A DNA stretch of 64,000 bases, taken from Thalassotalea sp. HSM 43 (GTDB taxonomy: Bacteria > Pseudomonadota > Gammaproteobacteria > Enterobacterales > Alteromonadaceae). The position numbers and the translations under genes were made by a program. The stretch spans positions 1,264,302 through 1,328,301 of the forward strand of contig NZ_CP038493.1 in NCBI RefSeq assembly GCF_004752005.1. Reading direction: 5' to 3'. Positions 17,856 to 27,098 of the stretch are shown in pieces. The notes under the pieces were generated by a model, which was given only the letters and a program-made list of their open reading frames with translations, ran no database searches and was not told the DNA's origin. The stretch's first letter is position 1, and each line of letters starts with the position of its first letter.

Positions 17856-19412
17856 TTAAATGCCGCTAGCGTCAGATTCCTTGTCCTTTGTTGGTGGGCA
17901 CTGCGCTAAAGTGAGGTAGTCTTCACCCAGCTTTTCTTTTTGCACTAATTTGACATCAAATTGCCATAGGTGGTGCAGGTGTTTAAGCACTTCGTGGTGA
18001 TTTTGATGCAAAGGCGCATCATCTACCGGGATATATTCGAGTGTCAGTGAACGATCGCCATTGATATCTGCATTGATAATTTGCACATTGGCTTCTAACT
18101 GGCTCAAATCATATTGTTTCGACAGAGCGCTTCTCACTTTTTTATAACCTTGCTCATTATGAATCGCGACAACATCCATGTAATTGTTGCGCTCGTCATC
18201 GTGCAATTGAAATAACTTCATTTCGCGCATCAAACGTGGTGATAAAAACTGGCTGATAAAACTTTCATCTTTAAAATTCTGCATCGCAAATTTGATGGTT
18301 TCCAACCAGTCTTTACCGGCAATATCAGGGAACCAATGTTTGTCTTCCTCTGTTGGCTGCTCACAGATACGGCGAATATCCATAAACATCTTGAAGCCCA
18401 AAGCATAAGGGTTGATGCCAGAAAATGCCGGATGATTATATGGCAGTTGGGTAATCACATTAGAATGATGGTGAATAAATTCCATCATAAAGTTATCGCT
18501 CAACAGGCCTTCATCATAAAGGTGATTAATTAAGGTGTAATGCCAAAAACAAGCCCAGCCTTCATTCATAACCTGAGTTTGTCGCTGCGGGTAAAAGTAC
18601 TGCGCTATTTTGCGCACAATACGGACGATTTCTCGTTGCCAAGTGTGCAATTTAGGCGCGTTCTTTTCGATAAAATAAAGGATGTTTTCCTGTGGGTGTT
18701 CAGGGAAATTGTGAGATTTTGGTACCTTGTCAGATTTAACTTGTTTATCAACGCGTTGCCATAAATCATCGAGGTGTGATTGGACAAACTTTTCACGGGC
18801 AATTTGCTGTTCTCTTTCTTGCGCAACCGACAGCTTTTGTGGGCGCTTAAAACGATCAACGCCAAGATTCATTAACGCATGACAGGCATCTAGGGTATCT
18901 TCGACCGCTTCAATACCGTATTTTTGCTCGCAGTCTTGAATGTAATGTTTCGCAAACAACAAGTAATCAATAATAGAATCGGCATCGGTCCAGGTACGAA
19001 ACAGATAATTGCCTTTAAAGAACGAATTGTGACCATAGCACGCGTGCGCCATCACCAACGCCTGCATGATCATGGTGTTTTCTTCCATCAAATAGGCGAT
19101 ACATGGATTAGAATTGATGACGATTTCATAGGCCAAGCCCATATGACCGCGACTGTAGTTTTGCTGGGTCTGAATAAATTTCTTACCGTAACTCCAGTGA
19201 TGATAACCAATGGGCATACCGATGCTGGCATAGGCGTCCATCATTTGTTCAGAGGTGATCATTTCAATTTGATTCGGATAATAATCAAGGCCGTATGAAT
19301 CAGCAACGCGTTCTATATGGTTCTGGTAAGTTTTTAAGTTATCAAAACTCCAGTCGGGACCATCATCTAACCAGTCTTTACCGTGCTCATTACTGCTTGC
19401 TTTATTAGCCAT
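17856..19412 (-). CDS. ycgB: SpoVR family protein
   Basis: 518 aa, the usual length. SpoVR hallmarks are present: [20 protein letters not shown], the [20 protein letters not shown] block, [11 protein letters not shown] and the [12 protein letters not shown] segment. The molecular function is unknown; in Bacillus the protein affects spore cortex and in enterobacteria it is a sigma-S-dependent gene. The ATG has a GAGGTGGCTT leader and overlaps the yeaH stop by 8 nt, so it is translationally coupled as the third gene of yeaG-yeaH-ycgB. Confidence 0.93.
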   Translation of the reverse strand: MANKASSNEHGKDWLDDGPDWSFDNLKTYQNHIERVADSYGLDYYPNQIEMITSEQMMDAYASIGMPIGYHHWSYGKKFIQTQQNYSRGHMGLAYEIVINSNPCIAYLMEENTMIMQALVMAHACYGHNSFFKGNYLFRTWTDADSIIDYLLFAKHYIQDCEQKYGIEAVEDTLDACHALMNLGVDRFKRPQKLSVAQEREQQIAREKFVQSHLDDLWQRVDKQVKSDKVPKSHNFPEHPQENILYFIEKNAPKLHTWQREIVRIVRKIAQYFYPQRQTQVMNEGWACFWHYTLINHLYDEGLLSDNFMMEFIHHHSNVITQLPYNHPAFSGINPYALGFKMFMDIRRICEQPTEEDKHWFPDIAGKDWLETIKFAMQNFKDESFISQFLSPRLMREMKLFQLHDDERNNYMDVVAIHNEQGYKKVRSALSKQYDLSQLEANVQIINADINGDRSLTLEYIPVDDAPLHQNHHEVLKHLHHLWQFDVKLVQKEKLGEDYLTLAQCPPTKDKESDASGI

Positions 19413-20709
19413 AAGCCACCTCGGTTTTGTTGTCTTGTTTTTTAAACAGCTCTCGAAATACTGGGTAGATATCGGTTACTTGCTTAATTTGTCGCATGGT
19501 AAAGTGGCGATTTTCTAAGGCAAGCTTTTGATAGTGTTGCCACATCGCTTTGGGGACCAGTTTATTGATTTCTATGTAGGTAAAGTAGCGGCATACTGGC
19601 AACAAATTATTTTCCAATAACTGCATGCATTTCGGGGTATCGTCTTGCCAGTTATCACCATCACTGGCCTGGGCACCGTAAATGTTCCATTGCCCCGGTG
19701 GGTAACGGTCTTTGATGATTTCATCCATCAATGATAATGCCGACGAGACGATGGTGCCGCCAGTCTCTCTGGAGTAAAAAAACTCCTGCTCACTGACTTC
19801 TTTGGCGGTGGTGTGATGGGTAATGTACACCACATCAATCTTTTCATAGTTACGTGACAAAAATAGATACAGCATAATATAGAAACGCTTTGCCATATCT
19901 TTCGTTTGCTGGGTCATCGAGCCAGAAACATCCATCAAACAAAACATCACCGCTTTCGAGCTAGGCACGGATTGCTGCTGGTAATTGCGAAAGCGTAAAT
20001 CAAAGGTATCGATAAAAGGCACTCTGCTGATTTTCGCTTTGAGATCAACAATCTGTTGCTCGAGTTGTTCAATTTGTTGTTGTCGTTGATTATCAAACTG
20101 TAAGGCTTGCAACGCGACTAATTCTTCATGCGCTTGTTCACAGCCTCTAAGTTCGCTGCGGGTAGATGAGGTCATGGCAATCTTGCGCGCCATCGATTTT
20201 TCCAGCGAGCGTACGATGTCTAAATTGGCAGGCACGCCATCACTACAATAGCCGCTGCGAACGGTTTTGGTTTCCTCTAATTGGTTTTGCTCGTTCTTGA
20301 CCAGATTCGGTAATTCCAAATCTTCAAACAGTAAGTCGATGTATTCATCTGCGGAGATAGAAAAGCTAAATTCATCTTCACCATTGCCACTGTTTGAGGC
20401 ATTACCCTGCCCTTGACCTTGGCCACTGCCACGTGGTGGTTTAGGCACTTTATCACCGCTATTAAATTGATCATTGCCCGGTAATACCATGTCTCGGCGC
20501 CCACCTTTACCGCGCTGAAACAACGGCTCTTTTAAGTCTTTATCGGGAATGGTGACATTTTGCTCTGACTTGTGGTCGGTGACCTGACGATCGGTAATTG
20601 ATTTGGCCAAAGAGTCCTTAATTTGACGTTTATAGCGGCGTACAAATCTCTGGCGATTGACCATAGATTTGTTTTTTCCGTTCAAACGTCTGTCGATAAA
20701 ATTTGCCAT
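19405..20709 (-). CDS. yeaH: YeaH/YhbH family protein (DUF444, VWA-like)
   Basis: 434 aa from the ATG at 20709, chosen because GGGAGG lies 4 nt upstream and the family starts [16 protein letters not shown] basic N-terminus, a low-complexity Gly/Gln linker (about residues 95-110: [11 protein letters not shown]) and a von Willebrand A-like core with the metal-site motif DVSGSM define DUF444. Members always travel with the PrkA-type kinase and SpoVR gene; YeaH is thought to be its partner in nitrogen or carbon starvation. It lies 80 nt after yeaG with a stem-loop between. Confidence 0.93.
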   Translation of the reverse strand: MANFIDRRLNGKNKSMVNRQRFVRRYKRQIKDSLAKSITDRQVTDHKSEQNVTIPDKDLKEPLFQRGKGGRRDMVLPGNDQFNSGDKVPKPPRGSGQGQGQGNASNSGNGEDEFSFSISADEYIDLLFEDLELPNLVKNEQNQLEETKTVRSGYCSDGVPANLDIVRSLEKSMARKIAMTSSTRSELRGCEQAHEELVALQALQFDNQRQQQIEQLEQQIVDLKAKISRVPFIDTFDLRFRNYQQQSVPSSKAVMFCLMDVSGSMTQQTKDMAKRFYIMLYLFLSRNYEKIDVVYITHHTTAKEVSEQEFFYSRETGGTIVSSALSLMDEIIKDRYPPGQWNIYGAQASDGDNWQDDTPKCMQLLENNLLPVCRYFTYIEINKLVPKAMWQHYQKLALENRHFTMRQIKQVTDIYPVFRELFKKQDNKTEVAYG

Positions 20710-20741
20710 AGTACCTCCCTGCAAATTGTTTACCTTGACTC

Positions 20742-20764
20742 GCCCTGCTCCATTTGGGCAGGGC
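20742..20764 (-). repeat. intercistronic stem-loop between yeaG and yeaH
   Basis: GCCCTGC (20742-20748) and GCAGGGC (20758-20764) form a GC-rich 7-bp stem with a 9-nt loop and no T-run. Its position between co-transcribed genes suggests RNA processing, differential stability or partial attenuation rather than termination. Confidence 0.6.
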
Positions 20765-20789
20765 TCACTTCCTTATTTGAAGTGTGGCT

Positions 20790-22724
20790 CTATGAAGCTT
20801 TTCTCACCCGAAGGTACCATTCGCACAATAGGCGAACCTGTTTGTGGGTATAGCCTTTCTCGACCATGCGCTCAACAAACTGATCATGCTTCTTCTGGTC
20901 GTCTGATGAGGTTTTGGTGTTAAATGAAATCACCGGTAACAAGTCTTCGGTATTTGAGAACATCTTTTTCTCAATCACGGTACGCAGTTTTTCATAACTG
21001 GTCCAAAGCGGATTTTGGCCGTTGTTATTGGCTTTCGCCCGCAGCACAAAATTAACGATCTCATTACGGAAGTCTTTGGGGTTGGAAATACCCGCTGGTT
21101 TTTCAATTTTTTCCAACTCGTCATTTAAGGCACTGCGATCGAGGATTTGCCCGGTATCAGAATCGCGATACTCTTGGTCTTGAATCCAAAAATCCGCATA
21201 CACAACGTATCGATCAAAGATATTCTGACCGTATTCTGAGTACGACTCGAGATACGCCGTTTGAATTTCTTTACCGATAAATTCAATGTATTGCGGAATC
21301 AAATACCCTTTGATGAATTCCAAGTACTTGTCGTTACTTTCTTTTGGTAATTGTTCGCGCTCAATTTGTTGTTCAAGCACATAAAATAAGTGCACCGGAT
21401 TAGCCGCAACCTCACCGTGTTCAAAATTAAAAACACGAGACAAAATCTTAAAGGCAAATCGCGTCGATAGACCGTTCATGCCCTCATCAACGCCAGCAAA
21501 ATCGCGGTATTCCTGAAATGATTTGGCCTTAGGATCGGTGTCTTTAAGGCTTTCACCGTTATAGACCCGCATTTTCGAATAAATGCTTGAGTTATCAGGT
21601 TCAATTAAGCGCGACAAGACGCTGAACTGTGACAAAATATCTAAAGTGTTTGGTGCGCATTTGGCGTGGTTTAATTCGCTATTGGACAACAATTTCTGGT
21701 AAATTTTCACTTCTTCGCTAACACGTAAACAGTACGGCACTTTGACGATGTAAACTCTATCGAGAAATGCCTCATTGTTTTTATTGTTGCGGAAACTCTG
21801 CCATTCAGATTCATTGGAATGGGCTAGAATGATGCCGTCAAACGGCAGTGCTGATAAGCCTTCCGTTGGGTTGTAATTCCCTTCTTGAGTTGCCGTTAGT
21901 AACGGATGCAATACCTTGATTGGCGCTTTAAACATTTCAACAAATTCCATAATGCCTTGGTTGGCTCTACACAGAGCACCAGAGTAGCCATAAGCATCGG
22001 GATCGTTTTGCGCAAAATGTTCAAGTCGGCGGATATCAACCTTACCGACCAATGATGAGATATCTTGGTTGTTGTCATCACCAGGTTCGGTTTTGGCAAC
22101 CGCAATTTGCGCCAGAATTGAGGGGTGTAACTTAACCACTTTAAATTTGGAAATATCGCCACCAAATTCTTGTAATCGTTTCGCCGCCCAAGGCGACATG
22201 ATGGTATTAAGGTAACGCGCCGGGACTTTGTATTCTTCGGTTAAGATTTTGCCATCGGAATCAGCGTCAAATAAACAAAATGGATGGTCATTCACCGGTG
22301 ACAATTCACCGTTAGCAGAAAGTACGTAAATTGGCTCTTGTTGCATCAGACCTTTGAGCTTTTCCGCCAAAGACGATTTACCGCCCCCGACAGGTCCCAA
22401 AAGATACAAGACTTGTTTCTTCTCTTCCAAGCCTTGGCTGGCATGGCGCAAATATGAGACGATCTGTTCAATAGCCTCTTCCATACCAAAGAATTCGGAA
22501 AATGCTGGATACCGAGCGATAACTCGGTTTGAGAAAATACGACTCATAACAGGGTCCGCAGCCGTGTCTATCATTTGCGGGTCACCTATGGCTGCCAGTA
22601 AACGTTCCGCAGCATTGGCATAGGCCATTTTGTCGTCACGGCAAACGTCTAAAAACTGTTGCAGACTCATCTCTTCTTGGCGAGCCTGTTCATAACGGCT
22701 TTGGTAATGTTCAAAAATGCTCAT
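20790..22724 (-). CDS. yeaG: PrkA family AAA+ serine protein kinase
   Basis: 644 aa. The N-terminal PrkA AAA domain has Walker A LLGPVGGGKSSLAEKL (about residues 108-123). The rest is the PrkA C-terminal domain with the characteristic GLSTRFAFKILSRVFN and DRVYIVKVPYCLRV segments. In E. coli yeaG is induced by nitrogen starvation and stationary phase and forms an operon with yeaH. The ATG has GGAGG about 6 nt upstream. The family has been reported to have kinase or Lon-like protease activity, so the biochemistry is not settled. Confidence 0.95.
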   Translation of the reverse strand: MSIFEHYQSRYEQARQEEMSLQQFLDVCRDDKMAYANAAERLLAAIGDPQMIDTAADPVMSRIFSNRVIARYPAFSEFFGMEEAIEQIVSYLRHASQGLEEKKQVLYLLGPVGGGKSSLAEKLKGLMQQEPIYVLSANGELSPVNDHPFCLFDADSDGKILTEEYKVPARYLNTIMSPWAAKRLQEFGGDISKFKVVKLHPSILAQIAVAKTEPGDDNNQDISSLVGKVDIRRLEHFAQNDPDAYGYSGALCRANQGIMEFVEMFKAPIKVLHPLLTATQEGNYNPTEGLSALPFDGIILAHSNESEWQSFRNNKNNEAFLDRVYIVKVPYCLRVSEEVKIYQKLLSNSELNHAKCAPNTLDILSQFSVLSRLIEPDNSSIYSKMRVYNGESLKDTDPKAKSFQEYRDFAGVDEGMNGLSTRFAFKILSRVFNFEHGEVAANPVHLFYVLEQQIEREQLPKESNDKYLEFIKGYLIPQYIEFIGKEIQTAYLESYSEYGQNIFDRYVVYADFWIQDQEYRDSDTGQILDRSALNDELEKIEKPAGISNPKDFRNEIVNFVLRAKANNNGQNPLWTSYEKLRTVIEKKMFSNTEDLLPVISFNTKTSSDDQKKHDQFVERMVEKGYTHKQVRLLCEWYLRVRKAS

Positions 22725-23180
22725 AACGCCTCCAACTGCGATAGTCTCTTATAATAATTAGACCGGGAAATCCAAGTAAGTTTGCAAATAATTGCCAAAA
22801 TCACTGCTTTTATTTGTAACCAAATTCTTCTTATCGCGGTTCCAAACGGGGTGAATAAACAGTCACTTTGTGTCAAAAAAGCCTAAACATTTCATTCACC
22901 TGCTAATTTAACCATGGCACAAATGCAGCACTTGGCAAGTTTGTCTATACTGAAGAGATATACGAAAAATCGCGGCAATTGGATTGCTCAAAAACGATTA
23001 AAAAACAGACTACCATTTCGTCAAAACAGGCGGCCCAAAAAGAGTGATATGCCCGAAAAAGCGTTTAAAAACTCGATACGAGTATCTATTTGCGACGAAC
23101 CCTCATCATTTTCAACGATAATCCAGCATTCAATTAGCAGCTCGCTTTAACCACAGTCGATTAACTTAGCTGCTGCTTAG
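22725..23180. other. non-coding interval upstream of yeaG
   Basis: No convincing gene is present. A plus-strand ORF at 22914-23150 (78 codons) is rich in Lys, Arg and Ser, has no recognisable domain and no good ribosome-binding site. The minus strand carries TGGCA...TTGC 25-40 bp before yeaG (about 22782-22797) that resembles a sigma-54 promoter but is one base too short between the elements. Confidence 0.5.
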
Positions 23181-23266
23181 CTTTTGTCTTGGCTTTTGTC
23201 TTGGCTTTTGTCTTGGCTTTTGTCTTGGCTTTTGTCTTGGCTTTTGTATTTGGCTTTTGTATTTGG
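23181..23266. repeat. tandem repeat, 5 x 12 bp then 2 x 13 bp
   Basis: Five exact copies of CTTTTGTCTTGG (23181-23240) are followed by two copies of CTTTTGTATTTGG (23241-23266). The change from 12 to 13 bp breaks any reading frame, so it is probably not coding. It lies about 20 bp past the terminator of the DUF4097 gene. Such arrays are prone to copy-number change by slippage. Confidence 0.9.
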
Positions 23267-23283
23267 CCACAAATTAGACATAA

Positions 23284-23319
23284 AAAAACAGCGCATCACA
23301 CCAGTGACACGCTGTTTTT
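23284..23319 (-). terminator. intrinsic terminator of the sigma/anti-sigma/DUF4097 operon
   Basis: AAAAACAGCG (23284-23293) pairs with CGCTGTTTTT (23310-23319), and TCAC/GTGA can extend the stem inside. T-runs occur on both strands. It lies 30 nt past the stop at 23349. Confidence 0.85.
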
Positions 23320-23348
23320 CTGCTACCTAAAATCGTTGCTAAAAAGCC

Positions 23349-24323
23349 TTATTGATAGGCGACAACAACATTACCACTCACCGTTGACGCTTTAACTAAC
23401 GCACTGCCGTTGCCCAGTCGGGTTTCCAACTTAGAACTTGGGCCATATTTGGCTTTATCCACTTCATCGTCACTGACTTTATTGATAATACGACCACCGG
23501 CATTTGAGTTGACGGTAATATCGGCATTAACACCTTTTTGCATGGCTAACTCCACCTTACCGCTGACAGTCGACAGGCGCAGTAAGCCGTTATCAGAAAG
23601 CTCAACTTTGGCATCAACATTACCACTAACACTGGACAAGTTGGCATCTTTGACTTGTTCTAATTCAATATCAAGCTCGCCAGATACCACACTGGCGGTA
23701 ACTTCAGAAGACACACTTTGTGCATCAATATCACCACTGACGGCATGATAATTAAGTATACCTTTGGAATTTTTGTCGTTGATGTCACCACTTACCGTCG
23801 ATAAGCGAATATGGCCATCAAGGTTATTGGTATCTACGTTACCGCTGACACTTTCCAGTTCGATGTCTTTACTAAGGTTTTTCGCATCGATAGAGCCGCT
23901 AACGGTTTTGATGCTAGTGTCATTATGAATATTTGATACCACAACATCACTGGAAACCCCTTTAAAGCTAACATCAGCGGTCTTAGGTAGATTGATCACC
24001 AAATCGGTTTCTTTGGCTTGGTTATCCCAAAAACTGCTGTTCATTTGTTTTGGCATTTTAACAACGATGGTGACGCGCTTGCCGTCAACAGTAAAGACAA
24101 AATCGGTAGCCTTTTCATCCAGTCGACCTTTAACCCATACTTCATCATCATCGGTACCAATAATGGTTACTTTACCACGCAGGTTATCAATTTTAACGCG
24201 AGCATCCGCAGCAACAGCTTTTCGTTCATCAACGCTTTGGTTTTCAGCGTGAGCCGATGTTATCAGCGCAAAGCAACCAATCAGTGCCGCTAGGTAATGT
24301 TTTATATTGCGAGCATATTTCAT
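23349..24323 (-). CDS. exported DUF4097-type beta-repeat protein
   Basis: 324 aa from the ATG at 24323, chosen because AGAGAAAG precedes it and a signal peptide follows directly (MKYARNIKHYLAALIGCFA, then LITSAHA, cleaved before ENQ). The mature part is a right-handed beta-helix-like array with repeated T/S-VSG-x-(V/I) turns (SIKTVSGSIDA, LESVSGNVD, LSTVSGDIND, AVSGDIDA and so on, roughly every 15-20 residues). This is the pattern of the DUF4097 family. Such proteins often end operons with an ECF sigma factor and anti-sigma; the function is unknown. A longer in-frame N-terminus from 24371 is basic and less likely. Confidence 0.8.
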   Translation of the reverse strand: MKYARNIKHYLAALIGCFALITSAHAENQSVDERKAVAADARVKIDNLRGKVTIIGTDDDEVWVKGRLDEKATDFVFTVDGKRVTIVVKMPKQMNSSFWDNQAKETDLVINLPKTADVSFKGVSSDVVVSNIHNDTSIKTVSGSIDAKNLSKDIELESVSGNVDTNNLDGHIRLSTVSGDINDKNSKGILNYHAVSGDIDAQSVSSEVTASVVSGELDIELEQVKDANLSSVSGNVDAKVELSDNGLLRLSTVSGKVELAMQKGVNADITVNSNAGGRIINKVSDDEVDKAKYGPSSKLETRLGNGSALVKASTVSGNVVVAYQ

Positions 24324-24374
24324 AATTCTTTCTCTTCTTTTCGTTTTAATTGATCGGCTTACACGCTTCATCAA

Positions 24375-24887
24375 TTAAATAGATTGCCATTTAGGGCTAT
24401 ACAATTGGTCAAGCAAGCTCAGTTCTTGTTGCTGTGTCCACTTCAACAGGTTAAGCAAATCCTTATTATTAGGATCTTCCTGTAACGCCTTCAATAATGA
24501 CTCTTGTGCCGAATCAAGCTCATCAAATTGTTGTTTAATATTGTCTGGTAGCTGGGTTAAATCCGGCTCACCAAAACTCACCAGCATACTGTTTCGTTGC
24601 TCTTGATATTGCTCTTGAAGCAAGCTCACAGGGTCGACAGCTGCTACTTCAACCGGTGCTTGCACTTGTTGAGTCGGTAATAGTTGCCAAGTCAACAAAA
24701 CGGCGAATACAACTGAGGCGGCCCATGCATATGGCGTGAATGTCGCACGGCTTTTTGGCTGCTCTTGCTGTGATCTGTGTTCAATCGCGTGTTCGATACC
24801 AGCCCATAAGTCTCTTTGTGGCTGAATGTCTTTATCTAGCGTCTCGATCTGCTGTTGAAGCTCTTGATCTGTCATAGTTTTTCTCAT
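24375..24887 (-). CDS. anti-sigma-factor-like membrane protein
   Basis: 170 aa from the ATG at 24887, which shares its A with the TGA stop of the sigma gene (TGATG coupling). The cytoplasmic N-terminus (about 70 residues) is followed by one transmembrane segment (AWAASVVFAVLLTWQLL) and a Gln/Leu-rich periplasmic part. This layout and the partner sigma gene point to a transmembrane anti-sigma factor. No zinc-binding HxxxCxxC motif is visible, so it is not a ZAS-type. The function is inferred from architecture and position. Confidence 0.65.
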   Translation of the reverse strand: MRKTMTDQELQQQIETLDKDIQPQRDLWAGIEHAIEHRSQQEQPKSRATFTPYAWAASVVFAVLLTWQLLPTQQVQAPVEVAAVDPVSLLQEQYQEQRNSMLVSFGEPDLTQLPDNIKQQFDELDSAQESLLKALQEDPNNKDLLNLLKWTQQQELSLLDQLYSPKWQSI

Positions 24888-25447
24888 CAGGATAACCACT
24901 CCTTCAATAAATTTCTGGCACGATGAAAATGAGATTTGCTGGACCCCACCGCCATGTTCAACATGGTGGCTATTTCTTCATGCCGATAACCTTCTACCGC
25001 AAACAAAACAAACACTAGTCGAGCTTTTTCGGGTAAGCGCAATATCGCTTTATCAATATCCGACAGGTCTTGTATTTCGTTTCCTGCTGGCTCGGTGTTT
25101 ACTTGTTCTTCAATACTGAATACTTTTTGCACCCAGGATTTTTGTTTGCGCATATGTGTCAAAACCGTATTGGTTGCCACTGAATGCAACCAAGTGGAAA
25201 ACTTTGCATCGCCTTTAAAACTGCCGATTTTTTGCCAGACTTGTACAAACACTTCTTGGGCAACATCTTCGGCTTGCTCACGATTTGTCAGCATTCTCAG
25301 ACACAATGCATACACTTTACCTATATGCAATTCATATAATTTGGCAAACGCTTGTCGATCACCCAAGGTGGCAGCTGCGATCCATTCGCCTTCCTGCTTT
25401 TGCGCAAACATTTGCTGAGCATCTATAACCGTGTTATCCGCGGACAC
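24887..25447 (-). CDS. ECF-type RNA polymerase sigma factor
   Basis: 186 aa. Region 2 is clear (LYELHIGKVYALCLRMLTN, then REQAEDVAQEVFVQVWQKI, then FSTWLHSVATN), and region 4 has a helix-turn-helix (LPEKARLVFVLFAVEGYRHE followed by EIATML and GSSKSHFHRARNLL). The start codon is GTG at 25447, with AAAGGA about 11 nt upstream. It should direct RNA polymerase to promoters of an envelope regulon and is probably held by the adjacent membrane protein. Its own promoter should lie in the 168-bp divergent gap before pxpA. Confidence 0.9.
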   Translation of the reverse strand: MSADNTVIDAQQMFAQKQEGEWIAAATLGDRQAFAKLYELHIGKVYALCLRMLTNREQAEDVAQEVFVQVWQKIGSFKGDAKFSTWLHSVATNTVLTHMRKQKSWVQKVFSIEEQVNTEPAGNEIQDLSDIDKAILRLPEKARLVFVLFAVEGYRHEEIATMLNMAVGSSKSHFHRARNLLKEWLS

Positions 25448-25540
25448 TTGTTAAATTTTCCTTTATCCTTGGCTGTTGTTATTAACTATGACGTACAACT
25501 TTTTAAAAAGGTTTAAAGAGAATATAAAAATATTCTAGAA

Positions 25541-25558
25541 TTAAACATGGATGTTTAA
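25541..25558. promoter_or_regulatory. 18-bp inverted repeat in the sigma/pxpA divergent region
   Basis: TTAAACAT and ATGTTTAA form perfect 8-bp arms around a GG centre. It starts 75 bp before the pxpA ATG, so it could be an operator for pxpABC or for the divergent sigma operon. A 10-bp palindrome, ATTCTAGAAT (25532-25541), abuts it. No known regulator is assigned. Confidence 0.35.
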
Positions 25559-25615
25559 TATATCAATCACTTAGCTAAAAATAAAAGTTTGATAGCAAAG
25601 TTTTAGGCGAACGGT

Positions 25616-26371
25616 ATGAAAGTAAATTGTGATCTTGGCGAACACGCCAATAATGAAGAAAACCCTGACGCGCACATTATGCCCTATATCGATATGGCAA
25701 ACATAGCGTGCGGTGGTCATGCCGGTGATGCGCAAACGATGGCAGATACTATTGCCATGGCGAAGAATGAACAGGTTATTATTGGTGCTCACCCAAGTTA
25801 CCCTGACCGTGCTAATTTTGGCCGAGTGTCATTAACGCTACCTAAAGACGCGTTAGTCAATAGCCTGGTTGAGCAAATCGACGCATTGCACAGTGCGGCA
25901 ACAAAGCAAGACGCTAAAGTTAGCTATGTAAAGCCCCATGGTGCGTTATACAACGATATGATGAAAGACTCTGATATATTTAGTTCGGTGTGTGCGGCAG
26001 TGGCAAAAACCAATCGCCAACGAACGCCTCAGCAAAAGCTGATGATTCAAGCTTTGGTGGATAATAGCGAGCAGCGGGATATTGCCAAACAATATAATAT
26101 TGAACTGATTTATGAAGCATTTGCAGACAGAGGCTTACTCAGTGATGGACGATTGCAATCTCGGCAGTACGACAACGCCTTAATTACCGATCGCATCAAA
26201 GTGAAAAAACGTGTGCATCAACTGATTGCTCATCAGGAAATGACCACCGTCAACAGCGAGATCATTACCATTAAAGCAGACACCTTATGTTTGCATGGCG
26301 ATAACCCAAATGCTGCTGATATCGTAACCACGATTCGTACCGTGCTTGAGGAATTAAACGAGGATGGCTAA
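25616..26371 (+). CDS. pxpA: 5-oxoprolinase subunit A (LamB/YcsF family)
   Basis: 251 aa. Together with PxpB and PxpC it hydrolyses 5-oxoproline (pyroglutamate) to glutamate using ATP. The LamB/YcsF signatures are intact: VNCDLGEHANNEE at the N-terminus, ANIACGGHAGD, IIGAHPSYPDRANFGR, KPHGALYN and EAFADRGLLSDGRLQSR. It is the first gene of pxpABC; the ATG overlap with pxpB indicates coupling. Confidence 0.95.
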   Translation: MKVNCDLGEHANNEENPDAHIMPYIDMANIACGGHAGDAQTMADTIAMAKNEQVIIGAHPSYPDRANFGRVSLTLPKDALVNSLVEQIDALHSAATKQDAKVSYVKPHGALYNDMMKDSDIFSSVCAAVAKTNRQRTPQQKLMIQALVDNSEQRDIAKQYNIELIYEAFADRGLLSDGRLQSRQYDNALITDRIKVKKRVHQLIAHQEMTTVNSEIITIKADTLCLHGDNPNAADIVTTIRTVLEELNEDG

Positions 26372-27098
26372 CCATTACCCGTTGAAAAGCTTTCAAGCAT
26401 TAAGTGAAACGGCAATCTTATTTTGCTGGGCAGAGATTATCGACCCACAGTTAAATCAATGCATTCATCGTTGCAAACAGGCAATCGCTAACAAGTTTAC
26501 TGACATCATAGTCGATATCGTCTGTTCTTATAGCAGCATGATAGTGCACTTACAGCCGCCAACCACAGCCAATACAGCGCTGCTTGAAGACATGGTCAGG
26601 CACATCAAAAAAAGCATTGAATTGCCATCAGAAGCCAACAAAGTCCAGAGTAAACTGCATCACATTGATGTCTATTATGGATACGATGCGGGTTGGGATC
26701 TTGCCTATATGGAGCAGCAATGTCAGCTTACCTTGCAAGACATTATTGCACGTCATACTGCGCCGACGTATCAAGTCTTTGCCAATGGCTTTATGCCAGG
26801 CTTTGCGTATATGGGCATTATTGACCAACAGCTCATATTACCTCGGCACAGCACGCCACGCACCAGCATTCCAAAAGGTGCGGTAGCGATAGCAGAGCAG
26901 CAAACCGCTATATACCCCAAAGCATCACCTGGCGGATGGCTTATTCTTGGTCAAACTGCGATGTCGCTAATAACAGCAGATGAGCTGTCACCTACGCCGG
27001 TATTGCAAGCCGGTGATCAAGTGAAGTTTAACGCCATCAGTGAGCAACAGTTTGTGCAGCAAGGCGGCTCTGTTATGACAAACAACGATGCATGGTAA
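26364..27098 (+). CDS. pxpB: 5-oxoprolinase subunit B (KipI-like)
   Basis: 244 aa, cyclophilin-like KipI domain. Typical segments are YSSMIVHLQPP, then VYYGYDAGWDLAYMEQQCQL, FMPGFAYMGIID and the conserved PRTSIPKGAVAIAEQQTAIYP. The ATG lies inside the end of pxpA (8-nt overlap). It forms a complex with PxpC. The Bacillus relative KipI is a kinase inhibitor, but the pxpABC context makes 5-oxoprolinase much more likely. Confidence 0.93.
   Translation: MANHYPLKSFQALSETAILFCWAEIIDPQLNQCIHRCKQAIANKFTDIIVDIVCSYSSMIVHLQPPTTANTALLEDMVRHIKKSIELPSEANKVQSKLHHIDVYYGYDAGWDLAYMEQQCQLTLQDIIARHTAPTYQVFANGFMPGFAYMGIIDQQLILPRHSTPRTSIPKGAVAIAEQQTAIYPKASPGGWLILGQTAMSLITADELSPTPVLQAGDQVKFNAISEQQFVQQGGSVMTNNDAW

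Noticed and set aside
22782-22797. TGGCAATTATTTGC on the minus strand ahead of yeaG, resembling a sigma-54 promoter
   Set aside because: The GG-to-GC distance is one base shorter than the sigma-54 rule and the -24 element is TGGCAA, so it is only a near match, though yeaG is sigma-54-dependent in E. coli.
22914-23150. 78-codon plus-strand ORF upstream of the tandem repeat
   Set aside because: Composition is Lys/Arg/Ser-rich without domain, signal or ribosome-binding site; it looks like chance reading of non-coding DNA.
23181-23266. Possible CRISPR array
   Set aside because: Units of 12-13 bp are contiguous with no spacers and no cas genes are nearby.
23189-23395. 68-codon ORF with repeated AFVL units
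   Set aside because: It is just the translation of the 12-bp tandem repeat; the change to 13-bp units shifts the frame and no start signal is present.
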